Position numbers and translations under genes: made by a program
Notes under the pieces: generated by a model
Told to the model about the DNA's origin: nothing
The model's input: the letters and a program-made list of their open reading frames with translations, nothing else
The model's database searches: none
Part shown: positions 56,646 through 64,000 of the stretch, piece after piece
Layout: every line of letters begins with the position of its first letter
How positions within the stretch are numbered: the first letter of the stretch is position 1
From: Sphingobium boeckii
GTDB lineage: Bacteria > Pseudomonadota > Alphaproteobacteria > Sphingomonadales > Sphingomonadaceae
Reading direction: 5' to 3'
Assembly: GCF_014199215.1 (NCBI RefSeq)
Contig: NZ_JACIJC010000001.1
Coordinates: forward strand, 560,001-624,000
DNA length: 64,000 bases

Positions 56646-57713
56646 TCAGGCACCGGCTTTCACCGCGAATTCCCATGCCGATTTGGCCAGCCCGTGCACC
56701 CGCGCCGCGGTCGCCTCGGCCTGCGCGCTGGATGCGGTGCCGTCCACGATCCGTTTCTTGATGCCCTGGACGATGCCGGTCAGGCGAAAGAGATTGTAGC
56801 TGAAATACCAGTTGAGATCGGGCACGCCGCTGCGGCCGGTCGCCGCGCAATAGCGTGTCACCGTCTCTTCCAGCGACGGAATGCCGAGCGATTCCAGGTC
56901 GAGGCCGCCGATGCCCGATCGGCCTTCCGGCTCGGTGACCCAATTCATCAGATAATAAGAAAAATCGGCCAGTGGATCGCCGAGTGTAGAAAGCTCCCAA
57001 TCCAGCACGGCGCGCACCCTGGGCTCGGCGGCGTCGAAGATCATATTGTCGATCCGGTAATCCCCGTGAACGATGGACGTCCGATCCTGCGCAGGCACGG
57101 TGCGCGGCAGCCATGCGATCAACCGCTCGACATCGGGCATGAACTCGGTCTCGGACGCGCGATATTGCTTGGTCCAGCGGCCCACCTGCCGCTCGAAATA
57201 ATTGCCGGGCTTGCCATAGTCGCCCAGTCCCACAGCGTCGTGATCCACGGTGTGCAGCGCGGCCAGCGTATCGGTCATCCCATGATAGAGTCCGCGCCGT
57301 TCTTCGGGGGCCATGCCGGGGAGCGATCCGTCCCAAAGATTGCGACCTTCGACCATGGCCATCACGTAAAACATGGATCCGATCACGTGATCGTCCGCGC
57401 ACAGGCCATAAGGCCGCGCGACGGGGAAGCCGGTGGGATGCAGCGCCGCGATCAGCCGATATTCGCGGTCCACCGCATGGGCGGAGGGCAGCAGCGCGCC
57501 AAAGGGCTTGCGCCGCAACACATAGGCACCGCTGGCGGCGTCGATCCGATAGGTCGGATTGCTTTGCCCGCCCTTGAATTTGGACAGATGGATCGGCCCT
57601 GCAAAGCCGGTGACATGGGCCGTCATCCACGCGGTCAGCGCGGTCTCATCGAGCCGGTCCCTTTCGGGGACTTCGGTGGTGCCCACCATGTCTTTGTCTG
57701 CAGCGGCGACCAT
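56646..57713 (-). CDS. APH-family phosphotransferase, ACAD10/11 kinase-domain type
   Basis: 355 residues from ATG 57713, whose A is also the last base of the TGA of the upstream acyl-CoA dehydrogenase. Aminoglycoside phosphotransferase fold: [19 protein letters not shown] lysine, catalytic [13 protein letters not shown] and the metal site [17 protein letters not shown] (split). In mammals this domain is fused in front of the dehydrogenase in ACAD10 and ACAD11, and in bacteria LvaA phosphorylates 4-hydroxyacyl-CoA in levulinate breakdown. A 4-hydroxyacyl-CoA kinase role is proposed here. Confidence 0.88.
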   Translation of the reverse strand: MVAAADKDMVGTTEVPERDRLDETALTAWMTAHVTGFAGPIHLSKFKGGQSNPTYRIDAASGAYVLRRKPFGALLPSAHAVDREYRLIAALHPTGFPVARPYGLCADDHVIGSMFYVMAMVEGRNLWDGSLPGMAPEERRGLYHGMTDTLAALHTVDHDAVGLGDYGKPGNYFERQVGRWTKQYRASETEFMPDVERLIAWLPRTVPAQDRTSIVHGDYRIDNMIFDAAEPRVRAVLDWELSTLGDPLADFSYYLMNWVTEPEGRSGIGGLDLESLGIPSLEETVTRYCAATGRSGVPDLNWYFSYNLFRLTGIVQGIKKRIVDGTASSAQAEATAARVHGLAKSAWEFAVKAGA

Positions 57714-59002
57714 CAGCGCCCCGCAGCCGCCCGGGCGGCAGCAATGGCTTCGCGCCCGCCGTGTCTGCCGAACTCCATCCGCGCGATCGAGCGATTGTGC
57801 ACCTCGTCCGGCCCGTCCGCCAGCCTGAGCGTGCGGATGCCGGCATAGGCCTTGGCCAGATCGAAATCCTCGGACACGCCCGCGCCGCCATGCGCCTGGA
57901 TCGCATCGTCGATGATGCGCAGCGCCATGCGGGGGGCGGAGACCTTGATCATCGCGATCTCGCCCTGCGCGCCCTTGTTGCCCGCTTTGTCCATCATGTC
58001 CGCCGCCTTCAGGCAGAGCAGCCGGTTCAGTTCGATATCGATCCGGGCTTCGGCGATCCTTTGCTCCCACACGCTCTGTTCGGCGAGCACCTTGCCGAAG
58101 GCGACACGGGACAACAGGCGCTTGGCCATCGCGTCGATCGCCGATTCCGCCACACCGATCGTGCGCATACAATGATGGATGCGCCCCGGCCCCAGCCGTC
58201 CCTGCGCGATCTCGAACCCGCGGCCTTCGCCCAGCAGCATATTGTCCACCGGAACACGCACGTCCTTCAGCTCGATTTCCATATGGCCATGCGGCGCGTC
58301 GTCATAGCCGAACACCGGCAGATGGCGCAGGATGTTCACCCCCGGCGCGTCCAGTTCCATCAGGATCATCGATTGCTGCGCATGGCGTTGTGCCTCGAAA
58401 TCGGTCTTGCCCATCACGATCGCGATCTTGCAGCGCGGATCGCCCGCGCCCGAAGACCACCATTTGACGCCGTTCAGCACATAATGATTGCCATCCCGTT
58501 CGATTCGCGTCTCGATATTGGTCGCGTCGGAAGAGGCGACGGCGGGTTCGGTCATCAGAAAGGCGGAGCGGATCTCCCCATCCATCAGCGGCTTGAGCCA
58601 GCGATCTTTCTGATCGCGCGTGCCATAGCGGTGAAGCACCTCCATATTGCCGGTGTCCGGGGCGGAACAGTTGAAGGCTTCGGAGGCCCAGCTAATCCGG
58701 CCCATCTCCTCGGCGCAGAGCGCATATTCCAGATTGGTGAGGCCGGGGCCGTCGAATGCAAAGCTGTCGTCCACATGCACCCGGCCCGATGTGGGGGGCA
58801 TGAAGAGATTCCAGATGCCGGCCGCCTTGGCCTTGGCCTTGGCCTCTTCGACCACGGGCAGCACTTTCCAGCGCCCGCCCTCGCGCTGCTGCGCATGATA
58901 ATCCGCATCATGCGGCCGGACATGGTTTTCGACGAAGGCGCGCACGCGGTCTCGCCAGTGGCTTTGCCGTTCGGTGAGGGTGAAATCCATGTCCGTCTCC
59001 AT
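57713..59002 (-). CDS. Acyl-CoA dehydrogenase, ACAD11-like
   Basis: 429 residues (a second ATG at 58990 would remove four). Acyl-CoA dehydrogenase fold with [33 protein letters not shown] (two parts), [16 protein letters not shown] and [16 protein letters not shown]. These blocks are those of ACAD11 rather than of ordinary fatty-acyl dehydrogenases. Where common acyl-CoA dehydrogenases have the catalytic IYEGT, this protein reads LADGPDEVH. It is expected to remove phosphate and hydrogen from 4-phosphoacyl-CoA made by the overlapping kinase. Head of the minus-strand catabolic set. Confidence 0.93.
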   Translation of the reverse strand: METDMDFTLTERQSHWRDRVRAFVENHVRPHDADYHAQQREGGRWKVLPVVEEAKAKAKAAGIWNLFMPPTSGRVHVDDSFAFDGPGLTNLEYALCAEEMGRISWASEAFNCSAPDTGNMEVLHRYGTRDQKDRWLKPLMDGEIRSAFLMTEPAVASSDATNIETRIERDGNHYVLNGVKWWSSGAGDPRCKIAIVMGKTDFEAQRHAQQSMILMELDAPGVNILRHLPVFGYDDAPHGHMEIELKDVRVPVDNMLLGEGRGFEIAQGRLGPGRIHHCMRTIGVAESAIDAMAKRLLSRVAFGKVLAEQSVWEQRIAEARIDIELNRLLCLKAADMMDKAGNKGAQGEIAMIKVSAPRMALRIIDDAIQAHGGAGVSEDFDLAKAYAGIRTLRLADGPDEVHNRSIARMEFGRHGGREAIAAARAAAGR

Positions 59003-59183
59003 ACCGTCTTCATGATCGAGATTTGCGAAAGCCGATTTAGGGCGCTTTGTGAACCCCTGAAATCATCTGCAAAGCGGGCATTTCGTCCTTGCCGTTACGG
59101 CTTGCGGGGTTCGCGTCGTTATTGATATCTCCCGTTTCGGCTTTCCCGGGTCAGGCTTGCCCCCATGAGGCAAGCACGGGCTT

Positions 59184-59228
59184 GAACAGTGCGGCGGTCA
59201 AGCATACTGACTGTTCGAAACACTGTTC
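59184..59228. promoter_or_regulatory. Three-copy ACTGTTC box between divergent acyl-CoA dehydrogenase operons
   Basis: GAACAGTG (59184-59191) is inverted to CACTGTTC (59221-59228), and ACTGTTC also occurs at 59210-59216, twelve bases before the third. TTGAAC at 59183-59188 and ATACTG at 59204-59209 may be promoter boxes for the plus-strand gene at 59252. A TetR-type dimer site is plausible, but no regulator gene is in the window. The rest of the roughly 250-base gap between 59003 and 59251 shows no gene. Confidence 0.5.
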
Positions 59229-59251
59229 CACCCGCCCTCTCCGGAGTCGAT

Positions 59252-60409
59252 ATGAGCGATCTTGAAACCTTCCGTGCGGAAACGCGAGTCTGGCTTGAGG
59301 CCAATTGCCCGCCCGAGATGCGCGAGCCTGTCCGCGACGAGACCGATGCCTGTTGGGGTGGTCGCAATCCCACCTATAAATCGCCCGCGCAGAAATTGTG
59401 GATGGATCGGATGGCCGAAAAGGGGTGGACGGTGCCCGATTGGCCCAAACCCTATGGCGGCGGTGGCCTGTCTCCGGCGGAATCCAAGATATTGCGTGAG
59501 GAGATGGCCAAGCTCGGCTGTCGCAGCCCCTTGTCCAGCTTCGGCATCTGGATGCTTGGCCCGGCGCTGCTGAAATTCGGGACCGAAGCGCAAAAGATCC
59601 ATTATCTGAACCAGATCGCCAAGGGCGAAATCCGCTGGTGCCAGGGTTATTCGGAGCCCGGTTCTGGATCGGATCTGGTATCCCTCCAGACTTTTGGCGA
59701 GGATAAGGGCGATCACTGGATCGTTAATGGCCAGAAGATCTGGACCAGCTATGCCGACAAGGCGGACTGGATCTTCTGCCTGGTCCGCACGGACAAGCAT
59801 GACAAATATAAGGGCATCAGCTTCCTGCTGTTCGATATGGCAACGCCCGGCGTCACCACGAAGCCCATCAAGCTCATCTCCGGCAATTCGCCGTTCTGCG
59901 AGACCTTCTTCGATAACGTCCCCGTGCCCAAGGATCAGATCGTCGGAGAATTGAACCGCGGCTGGGATGTGGCGAAATATCTGCTGGGGCATGAGCGGGA
60001 GATGATCTCCGGCGCAGGCAATGCGCCCGTCGGTTCGCTGGGCGCGCTGCACAAGGAATTGATGGCGCAGGATCCGCTGCTGCGTGCGGAAATGGCGAAG
60101 TTGGATGTCGATACGCTGGCCTTCCGCGCGATGGGCGAAAAGTTCATCGACGAAATGAAGGCGGGCAAGGGCCATCCCGCCCAGCCCAATATGATGAAAT
60201 ATTTCGGTACCGAACTGAACAAGCGCCGCGCCGAGCTGGTGATGGCGGCGGGCGGATCGGACGCGCTCGAATGGGAAAGCGACGGGTCGGGCGGTGGCGC
60301 CAAGCCGCGCCAGTGGCTGCGCACCAAGGCCAATTCGATCGAGGGCGGCACCAGCGAGGTGATGCTGAACGTGATCGCCAAACGCATCCTCGATCTGCCG
60401 GGAGCCTGA
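59252..60409 (+). CDS. Acyl-CoA dehydrogenase (catalytic-subunit type)
   Basis: 385 residues from ATG 59252 (MSDLETFRAETRVWLEAN); the frame is open to 59189. It is of the pimeloyl-/steroid-type large-subunit group: WMDRMAEKGWTVPDWPKPYGGG (split), WCQGYSEPGSGSDL, NGQKIWTSYAD, and near the end SIEGGTSEVM with the catalytic glutamate. Head of a plus-strand set of four genes. Substrate could be a cyclic, branched or dicarboxylic acyl-CoA. Confidence 0.92.
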   Translation: MSDLETFRAETRVWLEANCPPEMREPVRDETDACWGGRNPTYKSPAQKLWMDRMAEKGWTVPDWPKPYGGGGLSPAESKILREEMAKLGCRSPLSSFGIWMLGPALLKFGTEAQKIHYLNQIAKGEIRWCQGYSEPGSGSDLVSLQTFGEDKGDHWIVNGQKIWTSYADKADWIFCLVRTDKHDKYKGISFLLFDMATPGVTTKPIKLISGNSPFCETFFDNVPVPKDQIVGELNRGWDVAKYLLGHEREMISGAGNAPVGSLGALHKELMAQDPLLRAEMAKLDVDTLAFRAMGEKFIDEMKAGKGHPAQPNMMKYFGTELNKRRAELVMAAGGSDALEWESDGSGGGAKPRQWLRTKANSIEGGTSEVMLNVIAKRILDLPGA

Positions 60410-60418
60410 CAACTATAG

Positions 60419-60542
60419 CCCTCTCCCCTTCAGGGGAGAGGGTTGGGAGAGGGGGCGGTCGGTCACCTCTCAAACTTTGAAAACATTGGGCCGGGCGGCG
60501 GACTCCCCCTCTCCCCGGCCCTCTCCCCTGAAGGGGAGAGGG
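60419..60542. repeat. Intergenic palindromic repeat A (CCCTCTCCCC type)
   Basis: Two arms, 60419-60454 and about 60503-60542, are reverse complements, each carrying the perfect inner palindrome CCCTCTCCCCT..AGGGGAGAGGG. A related copy lies at 62837-62946. The far right end GGGGAGAGGG plus AGA is the only purine-rich site before the ATG at 60551, so the repeat appears to supply the ribosome-binding site. Confidence 0.9.
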
Positions 60543-60550
60543 AGATAGAA

Positions 60551-61687
60551 ATGCCACTGTATTACGATGACGATCAGGCCATGCTGCGGGACAGTGCTTC
60601 GGCATTCATGAAGACCGAAGCGCCGACCACGCATTTCCGCGAATTTCGCGACAGGAATTGCAGCGATGGTTTCTCCCACGATCTATGGAAGCAATTCGCC
60701 GAAATGGGCTTCTCCGGCATGTTGATTCCGGAAGATCAGGGTGGGCTTGGCATGGGGCATGTCGAGGCCGGTATCGTGCTCGAAGAGATCGGCCGCAATC
60801 TGTCTCCTTCGCCTTTCCTCACGACCTCGGTCATAGGCGTCGAGGCGCTGAAGGCCGCCGACGCCGCGACGCGCGGAAAATGGCTTCCGGGCATCATCGC
60901 GGGCGAAACGGTGATCGGCATCGCGGTGGACGAAGGCGCGAAGCACCGGCCCGAACAGATCGCGATGACGGCGGAGCGTTCGGGCAACGGCTTCCGCCTC
61001 ACGGGCAAAAAGCAGTTCGTGGTGCAGGGTGCTGCGGCGGACCTGCTGATCGTCGCGGCGCGCACTGCGGGCGCGCCGGGGGAGACGGACGGGCTGACGC
61101 TGTTCGCGGTGGACAAGGATGCGGCCCATCTCTCGATGGAGGCGGCGCGTCTGGTCGATTCCAGCATGGGCGCGCATGTGAATTTCGATGGCGTGGAGGT
61201 GGATGCCGATGCCGTGATCGGCGATGTCGACAATGGCTGGGCGGTGCTGACCAGGATGCTCGATGCAGGCCGGATCGGCGCGGCGTCCGAAGCGATCGGC
61301 GTGGGCGCGGCAGCGATGGATATGACGGTGGATTATCTCAAGCAGCGCAAGCAATTCGGCCGGTTGATCGGTGAATTTCAGGCGCTGCAGCACCGTGCGG
61401 CGCATCTCTATGCGGAAATGGAGGTTGCCCGGGCGGCTGTGCTGAAGGCGCAGCAACTGCTCGATGCCGGTGATCCCAAGGCCGAATTGATGATCGCAGT
61501 GGCCAAGGCCAAGGCCGGGCAGGCGGTGAGTCTGGCGGTGAAGGAAGGCGTACAGATGCACGGCGGAATCGGGATGACCGACGAATATGATATCGGGCTT
61601 TACATGAAGCGCGATCGGGCGCTGGCGGAGTTCCTGGGGGATGCGAATTTCCATGCAGACCGCGTGGCGCGGCTGCAGGGTTATTGA
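60551..61687 (+). CDS. Acyl-CoA dehydrogenase (small-subunit type)
   Basis: 378 residues from ATG 60551. Fold signatures: FAEMGFSGMLIPEDQGGLGMG, EEIGRNLSPSPFLTTSV, AIGVGAAAMDMTVDYLKQRKQFGR (split) and VQMHGGIGMTDEYDIGLYMKR. The C-terminus reads RALAEFLGDANFHADR and lacks the EGT/EGG glutamate seen in the 59252 protein, as expected for the non-catalytic half of an alpha2beta2 acyl-CoA dehydrogenase. The next gene begins right after its stop (61685-61687). Confidence 0.9.
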   Translation: MPLYYDDDQAMLRDSASAFMKTEAPTTHFREFRDRNCSDGFSHDLWKQFAEMGFSGMLIPEDQGGLGMGHVEAGIVLEEIGRNLSPSPFLTTSVIGVEALKAADAATRGKWLPGIIAGETVIGIAVDEGAKHRPEQIAMTAERSGNGFRLTGKKQFVVQGAAADLLIVAARTAGAPGETDGLTLFAVDKDAAHLSMEAARLVDSSMGAHVNFDGVEVDADAVIGDVDNGWAVLTRMLDAGRIGAASEAIGVGAAAMDMTVDYLKQRKQFGRLIGEFQALQHRAAHLYAEMEVARAAVLKAQQLLDAGDPKAELMIAVAKAKAGQAVSLAVKEGVQMHGGIGMTDEYDIGLYMKRDRALAEFLGDANFHADRVARLQGY

Positions 61688-62830
61688 ATGGCATTAGACC
61701 CCGAAACCTTTGATGCGCTGATCGAGACGATCCGCCGCTTCGTCACCGAACGACTGCGCCCGCTCGAGGCGCAGGTGGGCGAGGAGGACGAACTCCCCGC
61801 GGCTCTGATCGAGGAGATGAGGCAGCTCGGCCTGTTCGGGCTTTCTATCCCGGAGGACTATGGCGGGCTTGGCCTGTCGATGGTCGAGGAACTGAAGATC
61901 GCCTTCGAATTCGGGCGCACCTCGCCCGCGATGCGGTCCGCCTTCGGCACCAATGTGGGCATCGGCAGCCAGGGGCTGGTGATGTCGGGCACGCCCGAGC
62001 AGAAAGAGAAATGGCTCCCGCGCATCGCCACTGGGGAGATCATCACCAGCTTCGCGCTCACCGAACCCGATGTCGGATCGGACAGCGCCGCTGTGAAGCT
62101 CCGCGCGGTCCGTGACGGCAATGTCTGGAAACTCTCGGGCACCAAGCGCTATATCACCAATGCGGACAAGGCTTCGCTCTTCACGGTGATGGCGCGCACG
62201 GGCGGGGCGGGCGCACATGGCGTCTCCGCCTTCCTCGTCCCCGCCGATCTGCCGGGCCTCACCATCGGCATCCCCGAACGCAAGATGGGTCAGCAGGGCG
62301 CGCATGTCTGCGACGTCAATTTCGATGACGTGCCCGTGCCTGCGGAGAATATGCTGGGCGCGGAGGGCGATGGTTTCAAGGTGGCGATGCGCGTGCTCGA
62401 TCGCGGGCGGCTTCATATCTCGGGCGTCTGCGTCGGCGTGGCGGAGCGGCTAATTGCGGACAGCGTGGCCTATGCCGTGGAGCGCAAGCAATTCGGCAAG
62501 CCGATCGCGGAGCATCAACTGATCCAGGCGATGATCGCCGATTCCAAGACCGAGGCGCTGGCCGCGCGCGCCTTCGTGCTGGATGTGGCGGCGAAGAAGG
62601 ATGCGGGCGAAAACACCACGATGGAGGCCGCAGCGGTAAAGCTCTTCGCCTCCGAAATGGTCGGCCGGGTGGCCGATCGCGCGGTGCAGATCTTCGGCGG
62701 CGCGGGCTATATTGCGGATTACGGGATCGAACGCTTCTACCGCGACGTGCGCCTGTTCCGCATCTATGAAGGCACCACACAGATACAGCAGCTTGTCGTC
62801 GCCCGCGAGACGATCAGGCGGGGAGGATGA
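61688..62830 (+). CDS. Acyl-CoA dehydrogenase (SCAD/MCAD-like)
   Basis: 380 residues. A standard homotetrameric acyl-CoA dehydrogenase: LFGLSIPEDYGGLGLS, SFALTEPDVGSDSAA, KRYITNADKA and the catalytic glutamate in RIYEGTTQIQQ. It oxidises a straight or branched acyl-CoA to the enoyl-CoA. It starts at the base after the stop of the 60551 gene. With the other two dehydrogenases it gives the plus-strand set three different first steps of beta-oxidation. Confidence 0.94.
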   Translation: MALDPETFDALIETIRRFVTERLRPLEAQVGEEDELPAALIEEMRQLGLFGLSIPEDYGGLGLSMVEELKIAFEFGRTSPAMRSAFGTNVGIGSQGLVMSGTPEQKEKWLPRIATGEIITSFALTEPDVGSDSAAVKLRAVRDGNVWKLSGTKRYITNADKASLFTVMARTGGAGAHGVSAFLVPADLPGLTIGIPERKMGQQGAHVCDVNFDDVPVPAENMLGAEGDGFKVAMRVLDRGRLHISGVCVGVAERLIADSVAYAVERKQFGKPIAEHQLIQAMIADSKTEALAARAFVLDVAAKKDAGENTTMEAAAVKLFASEMVGRVADRAVQIFGGAGYIADYGIERFYRDVRLFRIYEGTTQIQQLVVARETIRRGG

Positions 62831-62836
62831 ATTTAG

Positions 62837-62946
62837 CCCTCTCCCCTTCAGGGGAGAGGGTTGGGAGAGGGGAATATCATGTCATGAGGGCCGGCGCATG
62901 AGGACACTCCCCCTCTCCCCGGCCCTCTCCCCTGAAGGGGAGAGGG
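62837..62946. repeat. Intergenic palindromic repeat B (CCCTCTCCCC type)
   Basis: Same layout as repeat A: left arm 62837-62872, right arm about 62907-62946, each with the inner palindrome. The centre differs from A. It ends 6 bases before the SDR ATG at 62953 and again provides the GGAGAGGGAGA purine stretch there. Confidence 0.9.
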
Positions 62947-62952
62947 AGATAT

Positions 62953-63744
62953 ATGGATACCAGTAAACTCTTCAGCCTCGAAGGCCGCGTCGCGCTCGTC
63001 ACGGGGGGATCGCGCAATATCGGCAAATGGATCGCGCAAGGATTCATAGCCCAGGGCGCGAAGGTCTATATCTCGTCGCGCAAGGCCGATGTGTGCTTCG
63101 CCACCGCGCACGAATTGGGGCCGAACTGCATTGCCTTGCCGCAGGACGTGTCCACCGTGGGCGGTTGCCGGGATCTGGCGGCGGCCTTTTCCGAGCTGGA
63201 GCCGAAGCTCGATATCCTCGTCAACAATGCGGGGGCGGCCTGGGGCGAGGCGTTCGAGACCTTCCCCGAAAGCGGGTGGGACAAGGTGATGGATTTGAAC
63301 GTCAAATCACCCTTCTTCCTGACCCAGGCGCTGCACGGCGTGCTGAAAGCCGCGGCCAGCGCAGAGCGGCCGGGCAAGGTGATCAATATCACCTCGATCG
63401 ATGGCCAGCGGCTCAATCCATGGGAAACCTACAGCTATCAGGCCTCAAAATCCGCGCTGATCTTCCTCACCAAGCGGATGGCCGCGCGGCTGATCACCGA
63501 TCATATCAACGTCACCTCGATCGCGCCGGGTGCTTTCCCATCGGACATGAACAAGGCTGCGCGCGATCATGGCGATGGCGTGGCGAAGCGCATCCCGGCA
63601 GGTCGCATCGGCCGGGAGGAGGATATGGCCGCCGCCGCAATCTATCTCGCCTCGCGCGCAGGGGATTATGTCGTGGGGGAGACGCTCACGGTGGATGGCG
63701 GGATGGTGAACGCCAATATCGGGGGCGAGAGCATCGATCCTTGA
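62953..63744 (+). CDS. SDR family oxidoreductase
   Basis: 263 residues. Cofactor motif GGSRNIGKW, NNAGAAWGE, catalytic YSYQASKSA and a C-terminal VDGGMVN. The NIG in the cofactor motif and the N-terminal LFSLEGRVALVTGGS are those of the 3-oxoacyl reductase/gluconate-5-dehydrogenase type. It probably acts on a hydroxyacyl-CoA of the plus-strand set. The ATG at 62953 has the repeat-derived GGAGAGGGAGA 3-5 bases upstream. Confidence 0.93.
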   Translation: MDTSKLFSLEGRVALVTGGSRNIGKWIAQGFIAQGAKVYISSRKADVCFATAHELGPNCIALPQDVSTVGGCRDLAAAFSELEPKLDILVNNAGAAWGEAFETFPESGWDKVMDLNVKSPFFLTQALHGVLKAAASAERPGKVINITSIDGQRLNPWETYSYQASKSALIFLTKRMAARLITDHINVTSIAPGAFPSDMNKAARDHGDGVAKRIPAGRIGREEDMAAAAIYLASRAGDYVVGETLTVDGGMVNANIGGESIDP

Positions 63745-63773
63745 GGACGATATCGGAAGCCAGCCCCTAAAAA

Positions 63774-63846
63774 CCGTTTGTCCCGAGCGCAGTCGAGGGA
63801 CGTGGGAATTGTCACCACATCCCTCGACTGCGCTCGGGACAAACGG
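63774..63846. repeat. 73-bp inverted-repeat element, copy 2 (opposite orientation to copy 1)
   Basis: Same 73-bp element as 47448-47520 read from the other strand; only two bases differ, both near the centre. Arms 63774-63804 and about 63816-63846. It lies 29 bases after the SDR stop and 29 bases before the thioesterase stop on the other strand, so it again separates convergent genes. Confidence 0.95.
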
Positions 63847-63875
63847 CGAGGGGGAGAGGTCTGCGGGTGACGCGC

Positions 63876-64000
63876 CTATTCCCCCCTTACGATCAAGATA
63901 TTCATCCGGGCCGCCGCGATCGGCTTGCTGCGGTCATCCTGCCAGGCGATCGCTTCCACGTTCGCGATGCGCGTGCCGACGCGGGTGACGATGCCCACCG
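63876..64000 (-). CDS. PaaI-family hotdog thioesterase, 5' part beyond window edge
   Basis: Only the last 40 residues are visible, reading VGIVTRVGTRIANVEAIAWQ then DDRSKPIAAARMNILIVRGE. The strand pattern TRVGTRIANVEA.. and ..KPIA.ARMNIL matches the end of PaaI-type acyl-CoA thioesterases, which remove CoA from dead-end acyl intermediates. This fits its place beside acyl-CoA genes. The stop TAG is at 63876-63878. Family call from a short stretch. Confidence 0.65.
   Translation of the reverse strand, partial: VGIVTRVGTRIANVEAIAWQDDRSKPIAAARMNILIVRGE

Overview
The window is high-GC alphaproteobacterial chromosome, most likely from a sphingomonad (Sphingomonas, Sphingobium, Sphingopyxis or a relative). 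The pointers are a PEPxxWA-CTERM exported protein, a Caulobacter-like promoter in front of polA, the gene chain rsmB-htpX-DUF1674, and sphingomonad-style palindromic repeats. I see no rRNA or tRNA gene, CRISPR array, phage module, transposase or plasmid gene. Coding density is very high and no stretch over 300 bases lacks a gene. Both window edges cut a gene: a CAP-domain protein on the left and a hotdog thioesterase on the right.

Layout. 1-3.8 kb: exported CAP protein and two paralogous exported alpha/beta hydrolases flanking an MFS exporter. 3.9-15.1 kb: housekeeping (polA, a polysaccharide flippase, purH, a heparinase II/III-like protein, rpe, rsmB, htpX, and the short SdhAF4/DUF1674 gene). 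15.1-21.2 kb: five genes (AstD-type dehydrogenase, class III aminotransferase, D-2-hydroxyglutarate-type FAD dehydrogenase, HglS/DUF1338, LysR regulator) that fit a route from lysine or 2-aminoadipate to 2-oxoglutarate. 21.3-24.5 kb: a large hybrid histidine kinase. 24.5-32.7 kb: a complete kdp potassium-uptake operon (27-aa microprotein, kdpF, A, B, C, D, E) with palindromic repeats at two junctions. 32.8-37.8 kb: a MocR regulator divergent from a DUF983 gene, a PEP-CTERM protein and a TelA pair. 37.9-43.8 kb: typA, a UBP zinc-finger protein facing a cNMP-binding/TrxR-like flavoprotein, and an OmpR/EnvZ-type two-component system. 43.8-52.4 kb: exported and small proteins (intradiol-dioxygenase-like lipoprotein, DUF454, DUF350, trypsin-like protease, DUF3297, CHAP, M1 peptidase, GST, MOSC) and a VapBC pair.

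52.4-63.8 kb is an acyl-CoA catabolic island made of two divergent gene sets. On the minus strand an ACAD11-like acyl-CoA dehydrogenase overlaps an APH-fold kinase by one base, followed by an SDR, a family VIII-type esterase and a FadJ-type multifunctional enzyme. This looks like a split version of the ACAD10/11 (LvaA-type) system that activates 4-hydroxyacyl-CoAs by phosphorylation. On the plus strand are three more acyl-CoA dehydrogenases, two of them resembling the catalytic and non-catalytic halves of a heteromeric enzyme, and an SDR. The intergenic region between the sets holds three copies of a seven-base box that could be a shared operator.

Functions were assigned by reading motifs and gene order only; no database search was run. 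Substrates given for the lysine and 4-hydroxyacid modules are inferences.
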